64,000 bases of DNA, from contig JAJFFG010000117.1 of NCBI GenBank assembly GCA_021776825.1, forward strand, positions 40,000 to 103,999, written 5' to 3'. Position 1 is the first letter of the stretch. Every line of letters begins with the position of its first letter. The notes below the pieces were generated by a model. It was not told where the DNA came from. It saw nothing but the letters and a program-made list of their open reading frames with translations, and did not search any database. The stretch is from Planctomycetota bacterium (lineage in GTDB: Bacteria > Planctomycetota > JAJSAM01 > JAJVHW01). This document shows, in pieces, positions 41,510 to 50,716 of the stretch. The translations under genes and the position numbers were made by a program.

Positions 41510-42298
41510 ATGGTCTGTCGCGGCATCTTCTTCGACCTCTACGGCACGCTGTTGCTCTACGGCGACATGCAGGCGGCTTGGTCGGACTGGCTCACGACGT
41601 TCCATCGCGAGCTCGTCACGGCCGGCCACGACGTCGGGCTGTCGACGCTCGCCGAGGGACTCGACGGGTTCTTCGAACGGCCCGAGCCACCGACGGACGT
41701 ACGCGGGCGAACGCTGCTCGAGCGTCGTGTGGTCACCGCGTGCGCCGACCTCGGGCTCCACCCGACCAATGACCAGGTAGCGATGCTGTCCGACGCGGCT
41801 GTGAACGCGTGGCAGCGCCACGTCTCGCTCGATCCGTTCGCGCACGGAGTGCTCGGCCGCCTCGGACCGACGTTCCGCCTGGCGCTCGTCTCGAACTTCG
41901 ACCACGAACATCACGTGCACCGCGTGCTGGGCGAGACGCGACTGGTCGAGCATTTCGAGACGGTCGTGATCTCCGCCGAGGTCGGTATGAAAAAGCCCGA
42001 TCCGCGCATCTTCGACTCGGCGCTGCGAGCGACCGGGCTTCGACCGGACGAGGTGGTCTACGTCGGGGACGCCCAAGTCGATGTCGACGCTGCGCGAGCT
42101 GCCGGAATGCGCCCGGTCCGCATCCGCCGTGGGCAGGCACCGACGGACACCGATGTGCAGGACTTCCGGAGCCACGCGCATGGCGGAGGTCCAAGCGATG
42201 CGAGGATCGGTGACCCCATGCAGGCGCCGCCTTCGAGCGACGGCGTCCACGAGGTCCGGTGCCTCACGGAACTCGTGTCCCTGTTTGTCAGCGCGTGA
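41510..42298 (+). CDS. HAD-superfamily hydrolase (dehalogenase-like)
   Basis: 262 residues from ATG 41510. Motif I is FFDLYGTLL with nucleophile Asp9 and Tyr11 in place of the second Asp, as in haloacid-dehalogenase-like and some related HAD enzymes. Motif II is LALVSNFDHE, motif III VGMKKPDPRIF, and motif IV YVGDAQVDVDAARAAGM. A helical cap lies between I and II (about 20-100). The substrate may be a phosphate ester or an organohalide; the absent second Asp makes a classical phosphatase less certain. The C-terminal 60 residues, after GMRPVRIRRG, are Pro/Asp-rich and unusual. A frame reaching 41192 upstream is antisense to the previous gene. Confidence 0.87.
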   Translation: MVCRGIFFDLYGTLLLYGDMQAAWSDWLTTFHRELVTAGHDVGLSTLAEGLDGFFERPEPPTDVRGRTLLERRVVTACADLGLHPTNDQVAMLSDAAVNAWQRHVSLDPFAHGVLGRLGPTFRLALVSNFDHEHHVHRVLGETRLVEHFETVVISAEVGMKKPDPRIFDSALRATGLRPDEVVYVGDAQVDVDAARAAGMRPVRIRRGQAPTDTDVQDFRSHAHGGGPSDARIGDPMQAPPSSDGVHEVRCLTELVSLFVSA

Positions 42299-42310
42299 AG
42301 CGACGCGGGA

Positions 42311-42919
42311 TCAGCGCAGGACGAGCTCGCGGAAGCGGGCCCCTGTGCGCTGCGTCTCGAGCAGGAAGCGGATCGGTTCGACGCACGCGTACGGCGTTTC
42401 GATTACGCGGTCACCCTGCGTGACGCGCAGCGTCTTCCCGTCGAGTTCGCACGCGAACGACACCCAGACGTCGGGTGCGACGACCACGTCCAAGCCGCCC
42501 ACGCGTCGACGGCGTGCGCCTCCCGCGCTGTCGGCGTAGATCGCCAGCGAGTCGGGTACGTCGTCGTCGAGCGAGACCGACGCAGTGAGGCCGTTCGCGT
42601 CGATGAACTTGATCATCTTCCCGTCCGACGGGCCGCGTGCCAGTGGCGCGACCTCGAGCTCGACCGAGATCGGCAGACCGCTCCAGGACGCCCGATGCCA
42701 TAGGCGTTCGGTTTCGCGTGTCGACGCGACCTCGATCGTCTCGTTCTGCACGCTCCACGGACCGTCGTCCGCGTTCTCCCAGCCGTGCAGACTCGCCCCG
42801 TCGAAGATCTCGATGCCGGCCCGGTGAATGCTCCCCGGCTTTGTGGGGGAGAGTTCGGCGGGTGAAGCGCAGGCGGCGATGAGGCAGGTGCCGAACAGGG
42901 ATGCGATGAGCCAGCGCAT
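42311..42919 (-). CDS. lipoprotein with DUF1080-like domain
   Basis: 202 residues from ATG 42919 with GGAGG 8 bases upstream. The lipoprotein signal ends LIAACAS (Cys17). The mature part has the DUF1080 pattern: IEIFDGASLHGWENADDGPW, SVQNETIEVAST, KMIKFIDANGLTASVSLD, VWVSFACELDGKTLRVTQGD, FLLETQRTGARFRELVLR. These are the strands of a concanavalin-like sandwich (3-keto-disaccharide hydrolase family), although no catalytic assignment is possible by eye. It is anchored outside the membrane. Compare with the gene at 662-1534. It is convergent with the HAD gene, 12 bases apart. Confidence 0.83.
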   Translation of the reverse strand: MRWLIASLFGTCLIAACASPAELSPTKPGSIHRAGIEIFDGASLHGWENADDGPWSVQNETIEVASTRETERLWHRASWSGLPISVELEVAPLARGPSDGKMIKFIDANGLTASVSLDDDVPDSLAIYADSAGGARRRRVGGLDVVVAPDVWVSFACELDGKTLRVTQGDRVIETPYACVEPIRFLLETQRTGARFRELVLR

Positions 42920-42955
42920 GGTCGTGTCCTCCACGCCGATCCTACTCGGGTCGGG

Positions 42956-43426
42956 CTAGCCGAGGCCGCGGAGCCGCCGGCTCTTGCGCGCGGCGTGGAC
43001 CTCGCGATCGAGGACCTGCAGGAACTTCGATCGATCGCGGTCGCCGTACGGCTTCGGGCCGCCGGTCATCATGCCGGCCTCGCGCAGCGACTTCATGAGA
43101 TCGCGCGTGGCGAGCGTGCTGCCGATGTCGTCCTCGGTGAACAGCCGTCCACGCGAGTTGATCACGCGAGCGCCCTTCTCGATGCAGCGCGCCGCGAACG
43201 GGATATCCGAGCAGATGACGATGTCGTCCTGCTCGACGTGCTCCACGATCCAGTCGTCCGCGGCGTCGAGGTGGTCCTTCACGACGACCAGCCGCGAGCG
43301 CTCGTCTGTGGGCACGTACATGCCGCTGTTGGCGACATACGTGAGCTGCAGCTCGTAGCGCTTCGCGACGCGATGGACCTCGTCCTTGACGGGGCAGTCA
43401 TCGGCATCGACGTAGACGTGAGACAC
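42956..43426 (-). CDS. YaiI/YqxD family protein (DUF188)
   Basis: 156 residues from a GTG. The family pattern is clear: VYVDADDCPVKDEVHRVAKR, LQLTYVANSGMYVP, DAADDWIVEHVEQDDIVICS, DIPFAARCIEKGARVINSRG, then RLFTEDDIGSTLATRDLM and GGPKPYGDRDRSKFLQVLD. DUF188 is a PIN-like domain with clustered Asp (DADDCPVKD, DWIVEH, DI-AA) and is suspected to be a nuclease, but activity is unproven. Cytoplasmic, of normal length. It lies in the same direction as the DEAD-box helicase gene, 30 bases downstream of it, and could be cotranscribed. Confidence 0.93.
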   Translation of the reverse strand: MSHVYVDADDCPVKDEVHRVAKRYELQLTYVANSGMYVPTDERSRLVVVKDHLDAADDWIVEHVEQDDIVICSDIPFAARCIEKGARVINSRGRLFTEDDIGSTLATRDLMKSLREAGMMTGGPKPYGDRDRSKFLQVLDREVHAARKSRRLRGLG

Positions 43427-43456
43427 GATTGGGATCTCCGGGATGACCGGAGGTTC

Positions 43457-44854
43457 TCACCGGCGGCGGCGTGAGCGCGAGCGGTCTCCGCTCGGCTTCT
43501 GCGTTCCCGGTCCTCCACTCGGTCGTCCGCGACCCGGCTTGCCATTCGACGAGCCCTGCTGCGGACGTGAACCCGGCTGGGGACGCGAGCCGTGTGTCGC
43601 CGGGCCGGAGCGGCGCGACCGCGGACCGGAGCGCTGTCCGGACCGCTGATTGGGGGAGCGCCGCGACTTGTCGGCATCGGCGGGCTTGCGATCCGATCGG
43701 TCCACGACCTCGAACCCCGAGTAGCGACGCTCTTCGATCGGTGCGCGGAGCAACCGCTCCGTGTCGCGCACCCACTGCACGTCCTCGTAGGTCACCAGCG
43801 TGACGGCGATGCCGCTGGCTTCGGAGCGACCGGTACGACCGATGCGATGGCAGTAGATCTCCGGCGTGCTCGGCGGATCGAAGTTGATGACGTAGTCGAT
43901 GCCGGCCACGTCGAGTCCGCGCGCGGCGATGTCGGTCGCGACGAGGATGTCGAACTTGCCCTCGCGGAAACCGCCCATGGCGCGGTCACGCGCGTTCTGG
44001 GACATGTTGCCCTGCAGCCCGACGGCCCGCAGACCCTGCTGCTCGAGCTGTCGCGCCAGGCGCTTTGCACGGTGCTTCGTCCGCGTGAAGACGATGGCCG
44101 TCTTGCAGTCCTCCTCAGCCAGGATGCGGTCCAGCAGCGCGCGCTTGCGACCCGGCGACGTGGGGCAGAGGAAGTGCGCGATGCGCTCCGGCGGCGCGGT
44201 GTGCGCCAGCTCGGCGACGTGCGGCGAGTGCAGCGTGCGGCTCGCGAGTTCGCGGATCTGATGCGGCATCGTTGCCGAGAACAGCATCGTCTGTCGGTCC
44301 TGAGGCAGGTTCGAGAGGATGCGACGGATGTCAGGCAGGAAGCCCATGTCGAACATGTGATCGGCCTCGTCAAGGACGAGCGTTTCGACGTTCTTCAGGA
44401 TGAGCTTGCCCTGCTGGAGCAGGTCGAGCACGCGGCCGGGGCACCCGACGACAATCTCGGGGCGGCGACGCAGCGCCTGGATCTGACCGTGGGCGGACTT
44501 GCCGCCGAAGATCGTGACCGTCTTGATCTTCGTGTACTTCGCGAGCATGCGGAACTCGGCGTCGATCTGGAGCGCGAGCTCGCGTGTCGGTGCCAGGACG
44601 AGAACGAGCGGGCCTGCGCCCGGCTCCTCGATGAGCCGCTGCAGGATCGGCAGCGCGAACGCCGCTGTCTTGCCCGTGCCGGTCTGGGCCAGGCCCATGA
44701 TGTCCTGGCCGGTCATGGCCGCCGGGACGGTGCTGTCCTGAATGGGGCGCGGGACGGTGAACTCTGCGTCGCGTAGTGCGCGCAGAAGCTTGTCGTCGAG
44801 GCCGAATCGGTCGAATCCACTCGCGGACTGCGAGGTCGAATGTGTGCTGGTCAA
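43457..44854 (-). CDS. DEAD-box RNA helicase (RhlE/DeaD type)
   Basis: 465 residues from TTG 44854, which has GGAG about 8 bases upstream; TTG 44920 is an in-frame alternative without a ribosome site. The Q-motif is FTVPRPIQ, motif I AQTGTGKT (56-63), Ia PTRELA, Ib CPGRVLD, II LDEAD (161-165), III SAT (193-195), and V/VI ATDIAARGLDVAG and HRIGRTGR. The C-terminal 90 residues are Ser/Gly/Pro/Arg-rich (RSGQRSGPRSRRSG, GSRPQPGSRPQQG), a disordered RNA-binding tail as in RhlE. It unwinds RNA in ribosome assembly or turnover in the cytoplasm. About 300 bases without another gene precede it, which could hold a long leader. Confidence 0.95.
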   Translation of the reverse strand: MTSTHSTSQSASGFDRFGLDDKLLRALRDAEFTVPRPIQDSTVPAAMTGQDIMGLAQTGTGKTAAFALPILQRLIEEPGAGPLVLVLAPTRELALQIDAEFRMLAKYTKIKTVTIFGGKSAHGQIQALRRRPEIVVGCPGRVLDLLQQGKLILKNVETLVLDEADHMFDMGFLPDIRRILSNLPQDRQTMLFSATMPHQIRELASRTLHSPHVAELAHTAPPERIAHFLCPTSPGRKRALLDRILAEEDCKTAIVFTRTKHRAKRLARQLEQQGLRAVGLQGNMSQNARDRAMGGFREGKFDILVATDIAARGLDVAGIDYVINFDPPSTPEIYCHRIGRTGRSEASGIAVTLVTYEDVQWVRDTERLLRAPIEERRYSGFEVVDRSDRKPADADKSRRSPNQRSGQRSGPRSRRSGPATHGSRPQPGSRPQQGSSNGKPGRGRPSGGPGTQKPSGDRSRSRRRR

Positions 44855-45156
44855 CTGGGTCTCCGCCGCGTCGAGGCGAGTTGTTCGCGTTGCGCGGTCG
44901 TTCGTTCTGACCCAGGACAACAGACACGGGCTAGACGGATTGGGGCGGCGCGACCTCCATCGTTACTCGAGAGGTTCTGTTGTGCGCCGTGGCGGATGCG
45001 TGTCGTCTCGACACGTGCTCCGCCGGATGTGATGACGTCGGTATCTAGACGCTCTCCACTGAAACGGAAAGGTCCGCCGAACGTTCACTCGAACTTCTTT
45101 TCCGACCGTCGCCGCACGTCCTGGACGTTCACGACGCGTCGCGCGAGGGTGCGCAG
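44855..45156. other. divergent intergenic region, no gene recognised
   Basis: 302 bases between the divergent helicase and spermidine-synthase-like genes. It includes the possible N-terminal extension of the helicase (to 44920). Open frames here are short and lack ribosome sites. It presumably carries both promoters and perhaps a helicase 5' leader, as cold-shock helicases often have. I found no terminator or known riboswitch. Confidence 0.5.
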
Positions 45157-45828
45157 ATGAGGCCGACGCGCGAGATCGCCCGCACCACGACGCCCGACGG
45201 TGAGACGCTGACGCTGCTCGAACACGCCGGTGATCACATCGTGCGCGTTGGCGGCATCACGTTGATGTCGAGCTCCGCTCATCACTCGGAAGAGCACATG
45301 GCGGAGATCGCCTGCGAGTCCATCGCGGAGCAGAGTCGCGCACGCGTTCTGGTCGGCGGATTGGGCATGGGCTACACGCTGCGCGCGGTTCTCGACCGCG
45401 TCGCGTCCGACGCCTGCGTTGTTACCGCCGAGTTGCTCCCTGCCATCGTGGAGTGGAATCGCGGCCCGCTCGCGCCACTCGCCGGACACCCGCTCGACGA
45501 CGCGCGCGTGCAGATCGAAGTTGGCGATGTCGTGCGCCACCTGGGGTCACGGCCGACGCCCTACGACGCGATCCTGCTCGACATCGACAATGGCCCTGAG
45601 GCGCTGACGACGGACGGCAATGAGCGGCTCTACGGCGGCAGAGGCCTCGCACGCGTTCGCGACGCGTTGGTTCCGGGCGGCATCGTCGTCGTGTGGTCGG
45701 CGTTCGAGTGCCCACCGTTCAAGGACCGGCTGCGCCGCGCGCAACTCGAACCGCGAGCCGTGCGCACGCGAGCTCGTCGCAACAAGGGCGCTAGGCACAC
45801 GCTGTACGTCGGCCGCCGCCAGCCCTGA
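45157..45828 (+). CDS. spermidine synthase-like protein
   Basis: 223 residues from ATG 45157 with GAGGGT about 7 bases upstream. Rossmann-like core: RVLVGGLGMGYTLRAVLDRV (about 63-82, SAM or decarboxylated SAM-binding glycines), VVTAELLPAIVEWNRGPLA, VQIEVGDVVRHL, YDAILLDIDNGPEALT and VPGGIVVVWSAFECPPF. The LLDIDNG site stands where spermidine synthases have LLDxxD. It is shorter than true SpeE (about 280 residues) and lacks the N-terminal beta domain. It may be a polyamine transferase or another methyltransferase; the first name is commonly given to such proteins. Cytoplasmic and free-standing. Confidence 0.85.
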   Translation: MRPTREIARTTTPDGETLTLLEHAGDHIVRVGGITLMSSSAHHSEEHMAEIACESIAEQSRARVLVGGLGMGYTLRAVLDRVASDACVVTAELLPAIVEWNRGPLAPLAGHPLDDARVQIEVGDVVRHLGSRPTPYDAILLDIDNGPEALTTDGNERLYGGRGLARVRDALVPGGIVVVWSAFECPPFKDRLRRAQLEPRAVRTRARRNKGARHTLYVGRRQP

Positions 45829-46062
45829 GCGGGCACTTGGATCGAGTCCGACAGGCCGCGGCTCGGTCGGCGGACGGTCGCGATCTGAGCGTCGCTCCAC
45901 GGCACCCTCGGCGTCCGCCTGACAACGAGCGTCTTCGCGGTGGACGCGCCCCACGTCGTCTGTTTCCTTCGGATGTCGAACCACGCCGGACACCCAGCGA
46001 CGAGCACAGTCCGGGTCGGTCCCGTACCATCCGTGCTGTCGCGAGCACGCGGGAGGAAACGT
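45829..46062. other. intergenic region, nothing recognised
   Basis: 234 bases between two plus-strand genes. Large open frames cross it on both strands but their translations are Arg-rich and shadow-like. No repeat, hairpin with T-run or ribosome site other than the GGGAGG just before 46063 was found. Confidence 0.4.
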
Positions 46063-47490
46063 ATGCGCCGAATCATCACGACCGCGTTGACGCTGTTCGT
46101 CGGCGCGCTCCTCATCGCTGCCCCGGTGCACGCGCAGGACCGCTTCGATCCCCGCAAGGCGAAGTGGCTGAAGGAGTTCGAGAAGAAGAAGCGGACCGTC
46201 CTGATCGAGTCCGGGCACCGGCACCTGAAGCTCGGCATCTGGTGTCGCGACAAGGGCCTCGTCTCCCAGGCCAGCATGGAGTTCATCCGCGCCGTGGAGG
46301 TGTCGGAGCATCGTCACCCTGGCGCGTCGAAGGTGCTCTCGATCATGCGGTCGACGGGCGACGACTTCTGGAAGAAGCGCAACCGCCGCACGCACACGAA
46401 GCGACTCGAGGACTACGAGAAGCGCACCGGGAAGTGCGAGTCGCAGGCCGGCAAGGCCCGCCACGGACTCGCGAAGTGGGCGCACGCGAAGGGCCTCGAC
46501 GAAGGAAAGCAGGAGTTCCTACGCCTGCTCCAGCTCGCCGATGCACCCATCGAGCTCGACAAGAAGGGCCTCATCATCCTGCCGTCCGGCCCGGTGCCGG
46601 AGGACATCTCGGAAGAGTTGAAGGCGGCCGCTGTCACGATCAACGGACGGCTCTGGGTGCGCGATCGCTTCCTCGCGAACATCCCCGACGTGTCGGCGAT
46701 CCACGAGGTCGAGACCGATCGCATCCGCGTGCGCAGCATGACGAGCGTCGAGCAAGCGCAGTCCGTCCTCGACGGATGTACGGCGCTGCTACCGATCATG
46801 ACCGAGGACACCGGCGGGCGTCCGACGAAGCTCATGAACGTCTTCGTGTTCGCGGATCGCAAGACCTACGAGGGCTACCTCGAGGCCGCGGGCATGCTCA
46901 GTCACAAACTGGCAGCGGGGATCGCAGTGAGCGGCGTGAACGTGGCGCTGGTGAACGGCGAGGGTCGCAGTGCGGAGGACGCCCTCGGCATCGCGTTGCA
47001 CGAGGTGTCGCACCTGTTCATGTACGGCATCACGCGATCGATGATGCCGAGCTGGTACGCCGAGGGCTTCGCCGAGACGTACGGCGGCACCGGCGTCTGG
47101 GAGTGGAAGGACGACAAGCTCGTCTCGCGTGGCCTGATGTCGAAGCACCGCATCAGCCGACTGCAGTCCGACGCCGGGTTCATCCCGCTCCGCACGCTCT
47201 TCGCGGGCAACGCGCTGAACCTGATCAACACCGACAAGAAGAAGGCGTCGAACTTCTACTCCGAGTCCTGGGCGTTCGTGCGCTTCATGCGCGAGGGCGC
47301 GGGCGACGAGATGCGCGATCGCTTCGAGCGCTGGGAGGACATCTGCCGCGGCAAGGCCCTTGGCGCGGTCTTCGACAAGCCGACCGAGCAGGGCGACGCC
47401 AAGCCGTCACAGCAGGTGTTCGACCAGATGTTCGGCGGAGACCTCGACCGTCTCGAAGGCGAGTTCAGGGAGTTCCTGAAGACGCTCTGA
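46063..47490 (+). CDS. exported DUF1570-like zinc metalloprotease
   Basis: 475 residues from ATG 46063 with GGGAGGA a few bases upstream. A signal peptide ends at HAQDRF (about 24). A helical N-terminal region with basic stretches (WLKEFEKKKRTVLIESGHRH) is followed by a domain with VFVFADRKTYEGYL and the zinc site ALHEVSHLFM (His313, Glu314, His317), then MPSWYAEGFAETYGG, whose EGFAE supplies the third ligand Glu (334 or 338) as in gluzincins of the DUF1570 group. The C-terminal part contains NFYSESWAFVRFMREG and a FGGDLDRLEGEFREF end typical of the group. It should be an exported protease of unknown substrate, common in planctomycetes. Confidence 0.88.
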   Translation: MRRIITTALTLFVGALLIAAPVHAQDRFDPRKAKWLKEFEKKKRTVLIESGHRHLKLGIWCRDKGLVSQASMEFIRAVEVSEHRHPGASKVLSIMRSTGDDFWKKRNRRTHTKRLEDYEKRTGKCESQAGKARHGLAKWAHAKGLDEGKQEFLRLLQLADAPIELDKKGLIILPSGPVPEDISEELKAAAVTINGRLWVRDRFLANIPDVSAIHEVETDRIRVRSMTSVEQAQSVLDGCTALLPIMTEDTGGRPTKLMNVFVFADRKTYEGYLEAAGMLSHKLAAGIAVSGVNVALVNGEGRSAEDALGIALHEVSHLFMYGITRSMMPSWYAEGFAETYGGTGVWEWKDDKLVSRGLMSKHRISRLQSDAGFIPLRTLFAGNALNLINTDKKKASNFYSESWAFVRFMREGAGDEMRDRFERWEDICRGKALGAVFDKPTEQGDAKPSQQVFDQMFGGDLDRLEGEFREFLKTL

Positions 47491-47534
47491 CACGTGCGCG
47501 GTCTTCGATCTTGCCGCGGGGCGAGCAGCCCGCG

Positions 47535-48575
47535 TCAGCGGCCGTCGGAGTCGGTGAAGCGGGTCCATCGCGCGTCGTCCCGAAGACTCTCGAGATCTGC
47601 ATCCTCCTGCGCCCACTCTCGGTAGGTGGCCCACGCGCCGTCGTCGAGGAGCCGTTCCAACTCGGCGAATGCGGCGTCGGTGGCGCCGCCAACCGCGTGC
47701 GCGCATGCCAGATTGTAGGTGGTTCGCTGTACCTGCACGCCGGAGTCGGGAAGTCCGGCGCACGCATCGCGACAGCGCCGCAGCCATGTAGCGGCGTCGT
47801 CCGTGCTGCGATCGCGCAACAGCGCCAGGCCCACGGCCTCGAGGAGCTCGCGTCGGGTCTCTTTGCCCAGTTCGTTGTCGGCGTCACGCAGCAGAGCCTC
47901 GGCGGCGATCACGGCGAGCTGCGTTTCGCCGACCCTCTCGTTTGCGTGCTCGAGGGCGGCGACGAGCCTCAGACGTGGATCCGATGGCGCCACTCCGAGA
48001 CGGCGTGCAGAGGTGAGCACTCGGATCGTCAAGCCGGTCTCGTCCCCGACCACGACGGCAACGAGCGCGCGGCGCAGCGCGTCGTCATCGTGCGCATCGT
48101 CGCCGACCGCATGCGCGACAAACACGTGCGGCCCTCGTCGGACGACGCGGTACGCGTGGCGCCTCCGCGTTCCCGCGATGCCGACCTCGGACACGAACGC
48201 GATGCCGTCGCGGTCGCGCTCCGTGGCGTCGAAGAAACGCGCCTCGTCGTCAACCGAGCGCACCTTCCCCAGCCAGACAGATGTTGTGGGCTTCGCGAGG
48301 CGCTCTGCCTCGTCGCCGTCCCGGACGTGGATCTCCAGCGCGACGTCGTCGGATGTGGTCGCTGCGAGGATCTGACGGTGCTCGCCGAGACGCGCGGCCG
48401 GACGGACGTCCGTGAGCGCCACGTCGACTCCCCACTCCGCAATGCTCAGTCCGGCGACATCCAATCCGCCGACGTCCTGCGCAGCGACGTCCTGTGTGAT
48501 GGCAGCGCCGGAGACTGCGGCCACCGCCAGGCCCCCCGCGACCAGCATCGCTGCGACCCGGGCTCGCCGTCTCAT
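47535..48575 (-). CDS. exported TPR-like protein
   Basis: 346 residues with a signal peptide (about residues 1-25). The first half has beta strands (DDVALEIHVRDGDEAER, HAYRVVRRGPHVFVAHAVGD). The second half is helical with TPR-like pairs: LRLVAALEHANERVGETQLA, TRRELLEAVGLALLRDRSTD, TTYNLACAHAVGGATDAAFA and ELERLLDDGAWATYREWAQE, the last resembling the tail of the TPR protein at 61879. The ATG overlaps the stop of the upstream carboxypeptidase-regulatory-like gene as ATGA (48572-48575), so the pair is translationally coupled and probably acts together. No known function. Confidence 0.8.
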   Translation of the reverse strand: MRRRARVAAMLVAGGLAVAAVSGAAITQDVAAQDVGGLDVAGLSIAEWGVDVALTDVRPAARLGEHRQILAATTSDDVALEIHVRDGDEAERLAKPTTSVWLGKVRSVDDEARFFDATERDRDGIAFVSEVGIAGTRRRHAYRVVRRGPHVFVAHAVGDDAHDDDALRRALVAVVVGDETGLTIRVLTSARRLGVAPSDPRLRLVAALEHANERVGETQLAVIAAEALLRDADNELGKETRRELLEAVGLALLRDRSTDDAATWLRRCRDACAGLPDSGVQVQRTTYNLACAHAVGGATDAAFAELERLLDDGAWATYREWAQEDADLESLRDDARWTRFTDSDGR

Positions 48576-50716
48576 TCCACTCGCTCCAGTTCGATCGTGA
48601 CCTCGGACGTCTCACCTTCCGTCACGTCTACCGTGTGAGGCGAGACCGGTTGGAACCCCTCGATGTCGGCCTCCATGACGGAGACTTCGTAGCGTCCGGG
48701 CGTGACGCCATCGAACTCGATCTCGTTCGACGTGCTGCTCCGGCCCTGGCTCGTGGTGCCCAGTTGCGTGTCCGAATCGGGACGGACCCAGACCGTCGGT
48801 GAGAGGCCGCGGAGCGGTCGATCGCCGTCGAGCAGCCGGACGCGGACTGTGCCACCGCGCACGAGTCGGACCTCGTGCTCGGCTCGGCTGCCCGACGTGC
48901 CCTCGAAAACAAGATCCTGCGCCGTGTACCCGCTCGCCTCGACGTCGACGTACACCAGGCCGGGTGGCGACTGGATCCTGAACGTTCCCGGCGGATTCGC
49001 CAGCGCCTGTTCCCACGACCAGCCCGTCTGCCCCTCGATCAGCGTATGCCAGGAGAGCTCGGACGACGGGATGCGCGCACCCGCCGCGTCCAGCACCGAA
49101 ACGACCAGTTCCGCCGGCGCGGCGATGTCGAGCTCGACCGTCGATGTGCCGGGCTGGATCTCCACGGCCTTGCGCCACTGGAACGGATTGACCTCGATTC
49201 GATACCGACCGCTCGGGATGTCTGCCACCTCGACGGCGATTCGCCGTTGCGCGTCCATGCCTCCGAGGCGGTGCGAGTCATCCACGTTGGCGTTGGCGGG
49301 CTCGTCCCCCTCCACTCGGAGAAAGCGCGGCAGGGCGGTCCAGCCCTCGGCCGTCCGAACCACGAACCGGACCGTCGCGCGCGGACGCACGTCGCCGGGC
49401 GTCGTCGGCACGAAGAGGTCCACAGAACCGCCCGCCACGACGGTCACCTCGGCCGTCCCGTAGACCTCGCCGTGCTCGAACCATCGCCCGCGCCGCACCT
49501 CGATCGTGACGACTTCGGCCGGCAAGCCTGTGACCAGCAATGCTCCATCGTTGCCGGGGGACCGCAGCGCCGTCACTCCAGCGCTCGAGCGCGCATTGAC
49601 CGTCGCCCCATCGAGTGCCGCCCAGCCCTCGATCTGGATGCGCACGTCGCCGCCGGGCATCAGGCGAGCCACGTTCTCGGTGTCCGGCGCGTGGTCGGCG
49701 ACGACAGCGGTCCAGGCGTACCCCTCCGCGACGACCCACCACTCGGTCGTGTCGCGGTCGGCTCCGAGCAAGATCTCTCCCCGTGCATCTGCTGTGACGG
49801 GGGCTCCCGCGGCCGTCGCTGCATCAGGCTGCCCGGGGAGTCCGGCCTCGAACCGGTCGCGGAATCCTCTCCGACGATACGCGCGACTCTGCGGCAGCGG
49901 CTGACCGGTCTCGGCGTCGACAACGCGTAGGACGGCGGGGATCGACCGATGAGTGCGCAGGACGAGCGGCGCGCCGTCGCGAGCAACCTGGATCTCGACG
50001 CGGAACTTGTCGTGCTGCGTTTCGCCGACTCGGAGGCCCATCGCCGTGTACGTGCCCTCGACGTCGACGACCGCTCGGAACGCCCCGTCCGAACCGAGAA
50101 CGCGCGACTCGGTGCTGCTCACGTTGTCCCACAGCGAGAGCGCGAACGGACCGGCTACCGGCTCGTCGTTGTCGGACCAGAGCAGCGTTCCGACGACCGC
50201 GATGCCCGACGCGTCGTCCGCGCCCACGACGATGACCAGTCGGTCCTCAGGCTGCCCCTCACCGAGCGTCGCAAGAGCTGTCCCGGTGCGGGGTTCGTCT
50301 CCGTCGACGCGCGCGATGACCCGGTAGGTCCCGTGCGGGACGTCCGCGAAGCCGAAACTCCCGGCGTCGTCCGTGACGGTCCGCGCGATCGGGAGGTCAT
50401 CGAACTCGCGGTTCGTCAGCACGAACACGTCGGCCCCTGCGATGGGAGCTTCGCCTTCTTCGGAGACGACCCGGCCGAGAACCGACACCATGGCCACTTC
50501 CGGCACTCTCGGCGTCGGACCGCGGCGCGTCCCGGCGCGGGAAGTGCGTCCGCCCCGCGCGGTCTTCACCGGATCAGGGTCCGGGGTCACGCGCTGGCTC
50601 GTCGACGACGGGGCCGAGCTCGGAGCCTCAGGACCCGAGCCTATGGCCACCGAGAGCAGCACCGCAATCAGCGACGCGAGGACGAGTGCGAGGCCGACGA
50701 CGGCGGCCCGCTTCAT
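48572..50716 (-). CDS. large exported carboxypeptidase-regulatory-like protein
   Basis: 714 residues from ATG 50716, with GAGG 6 bases upstream; the frame extends to 50749 without a better site. The anchor helix is AAVVGLALVLASLIAVLLSV, followed by a Ser/Pro/Arg stalk to about 75. Sandwich units: MVSVLGRVVSEEGEAPIAGA with DDAGSFGFADVPHGTYRV, AVVGTLLWSDNDEPVAGPFA, PAVLRVVDAETGQPLPQSRA, DVRIQIEGWAALDGATVNAR and a last GTVRVRLLDGDRPLRGLSP with DGVTPGRYEVSVME. Typical of the group in this window, and convergence with no enzyme. Translationally coupled to the TPR gene at 47535. The divergent DUF3465 gene begins 183 bases away. Confidence 0.87.
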   Translation of the reverse strand: MKRAAVVGLALVLASLIAVLLSVAIGSGPEAPSSAPSSTSQRVTPDPDPVKTARGGRTSRAGTRRGPTPRVPEVAMVSVLGRVVSEEGEAPIAGADVFVLTNREFDDLPIARTVTDDAGSFGFADVPHGTYRVIARVDGDEPRTGTALATLGEGQPEDRLVIVVGADDASGIAVVGTLLWSDNDEPVAGPFALSLWDNVSSTESRVLGSDGAFRAVVDVEGTYTAMGLRVGETQHDKFRVEIQVARDGAPLVLRTHRSIPAVLRVVDAETGQPLPQSRAYRRRGFRDRFEAGLPGQPDAATAAGAPVTADARGEILLGADRDTTEWWVVAEGYAWTAVVADHAPDTENVARLMPGGDVRIQIEGWAALDGATVNARSSAGVTALRSPGNDGALLVTGLPAEVVTIEVRRGRWFEHGEVYGTAEVTVVAGGSVDLFVPTTPGDVRPRATVRFVVRTAEGWTALPRFLRVEGDEPANANVDDSHRLGGMDAQRRIAVEVADIPSGRYRIEVNPFQWRKAVEIQPGTSTVELDIAAPAELVVSVLDAAGARIPSSELSWHTLIEGQTGWSWEQALANPPGTFRIQSPPGLVYVDVEASGYTAQDLVFEGTSGSRAEHEVRLVRGGTVRVRLLDGDRPLRGLSPTVWVRPDSDTQLGTTSQGRSSTSNEIEFDGVTPGRYEVSVMEADIEGFQPVSPHTVDVTEGETSEVTIELERVE

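Noticed and set aside
45837..48638. 933-residue plus-strand open frame
   Set aside because: Low-complexity Arg-rich shadow crossing the DUF1570-like and TPR genes; long frames of this kind are expected in high-GC DNA.
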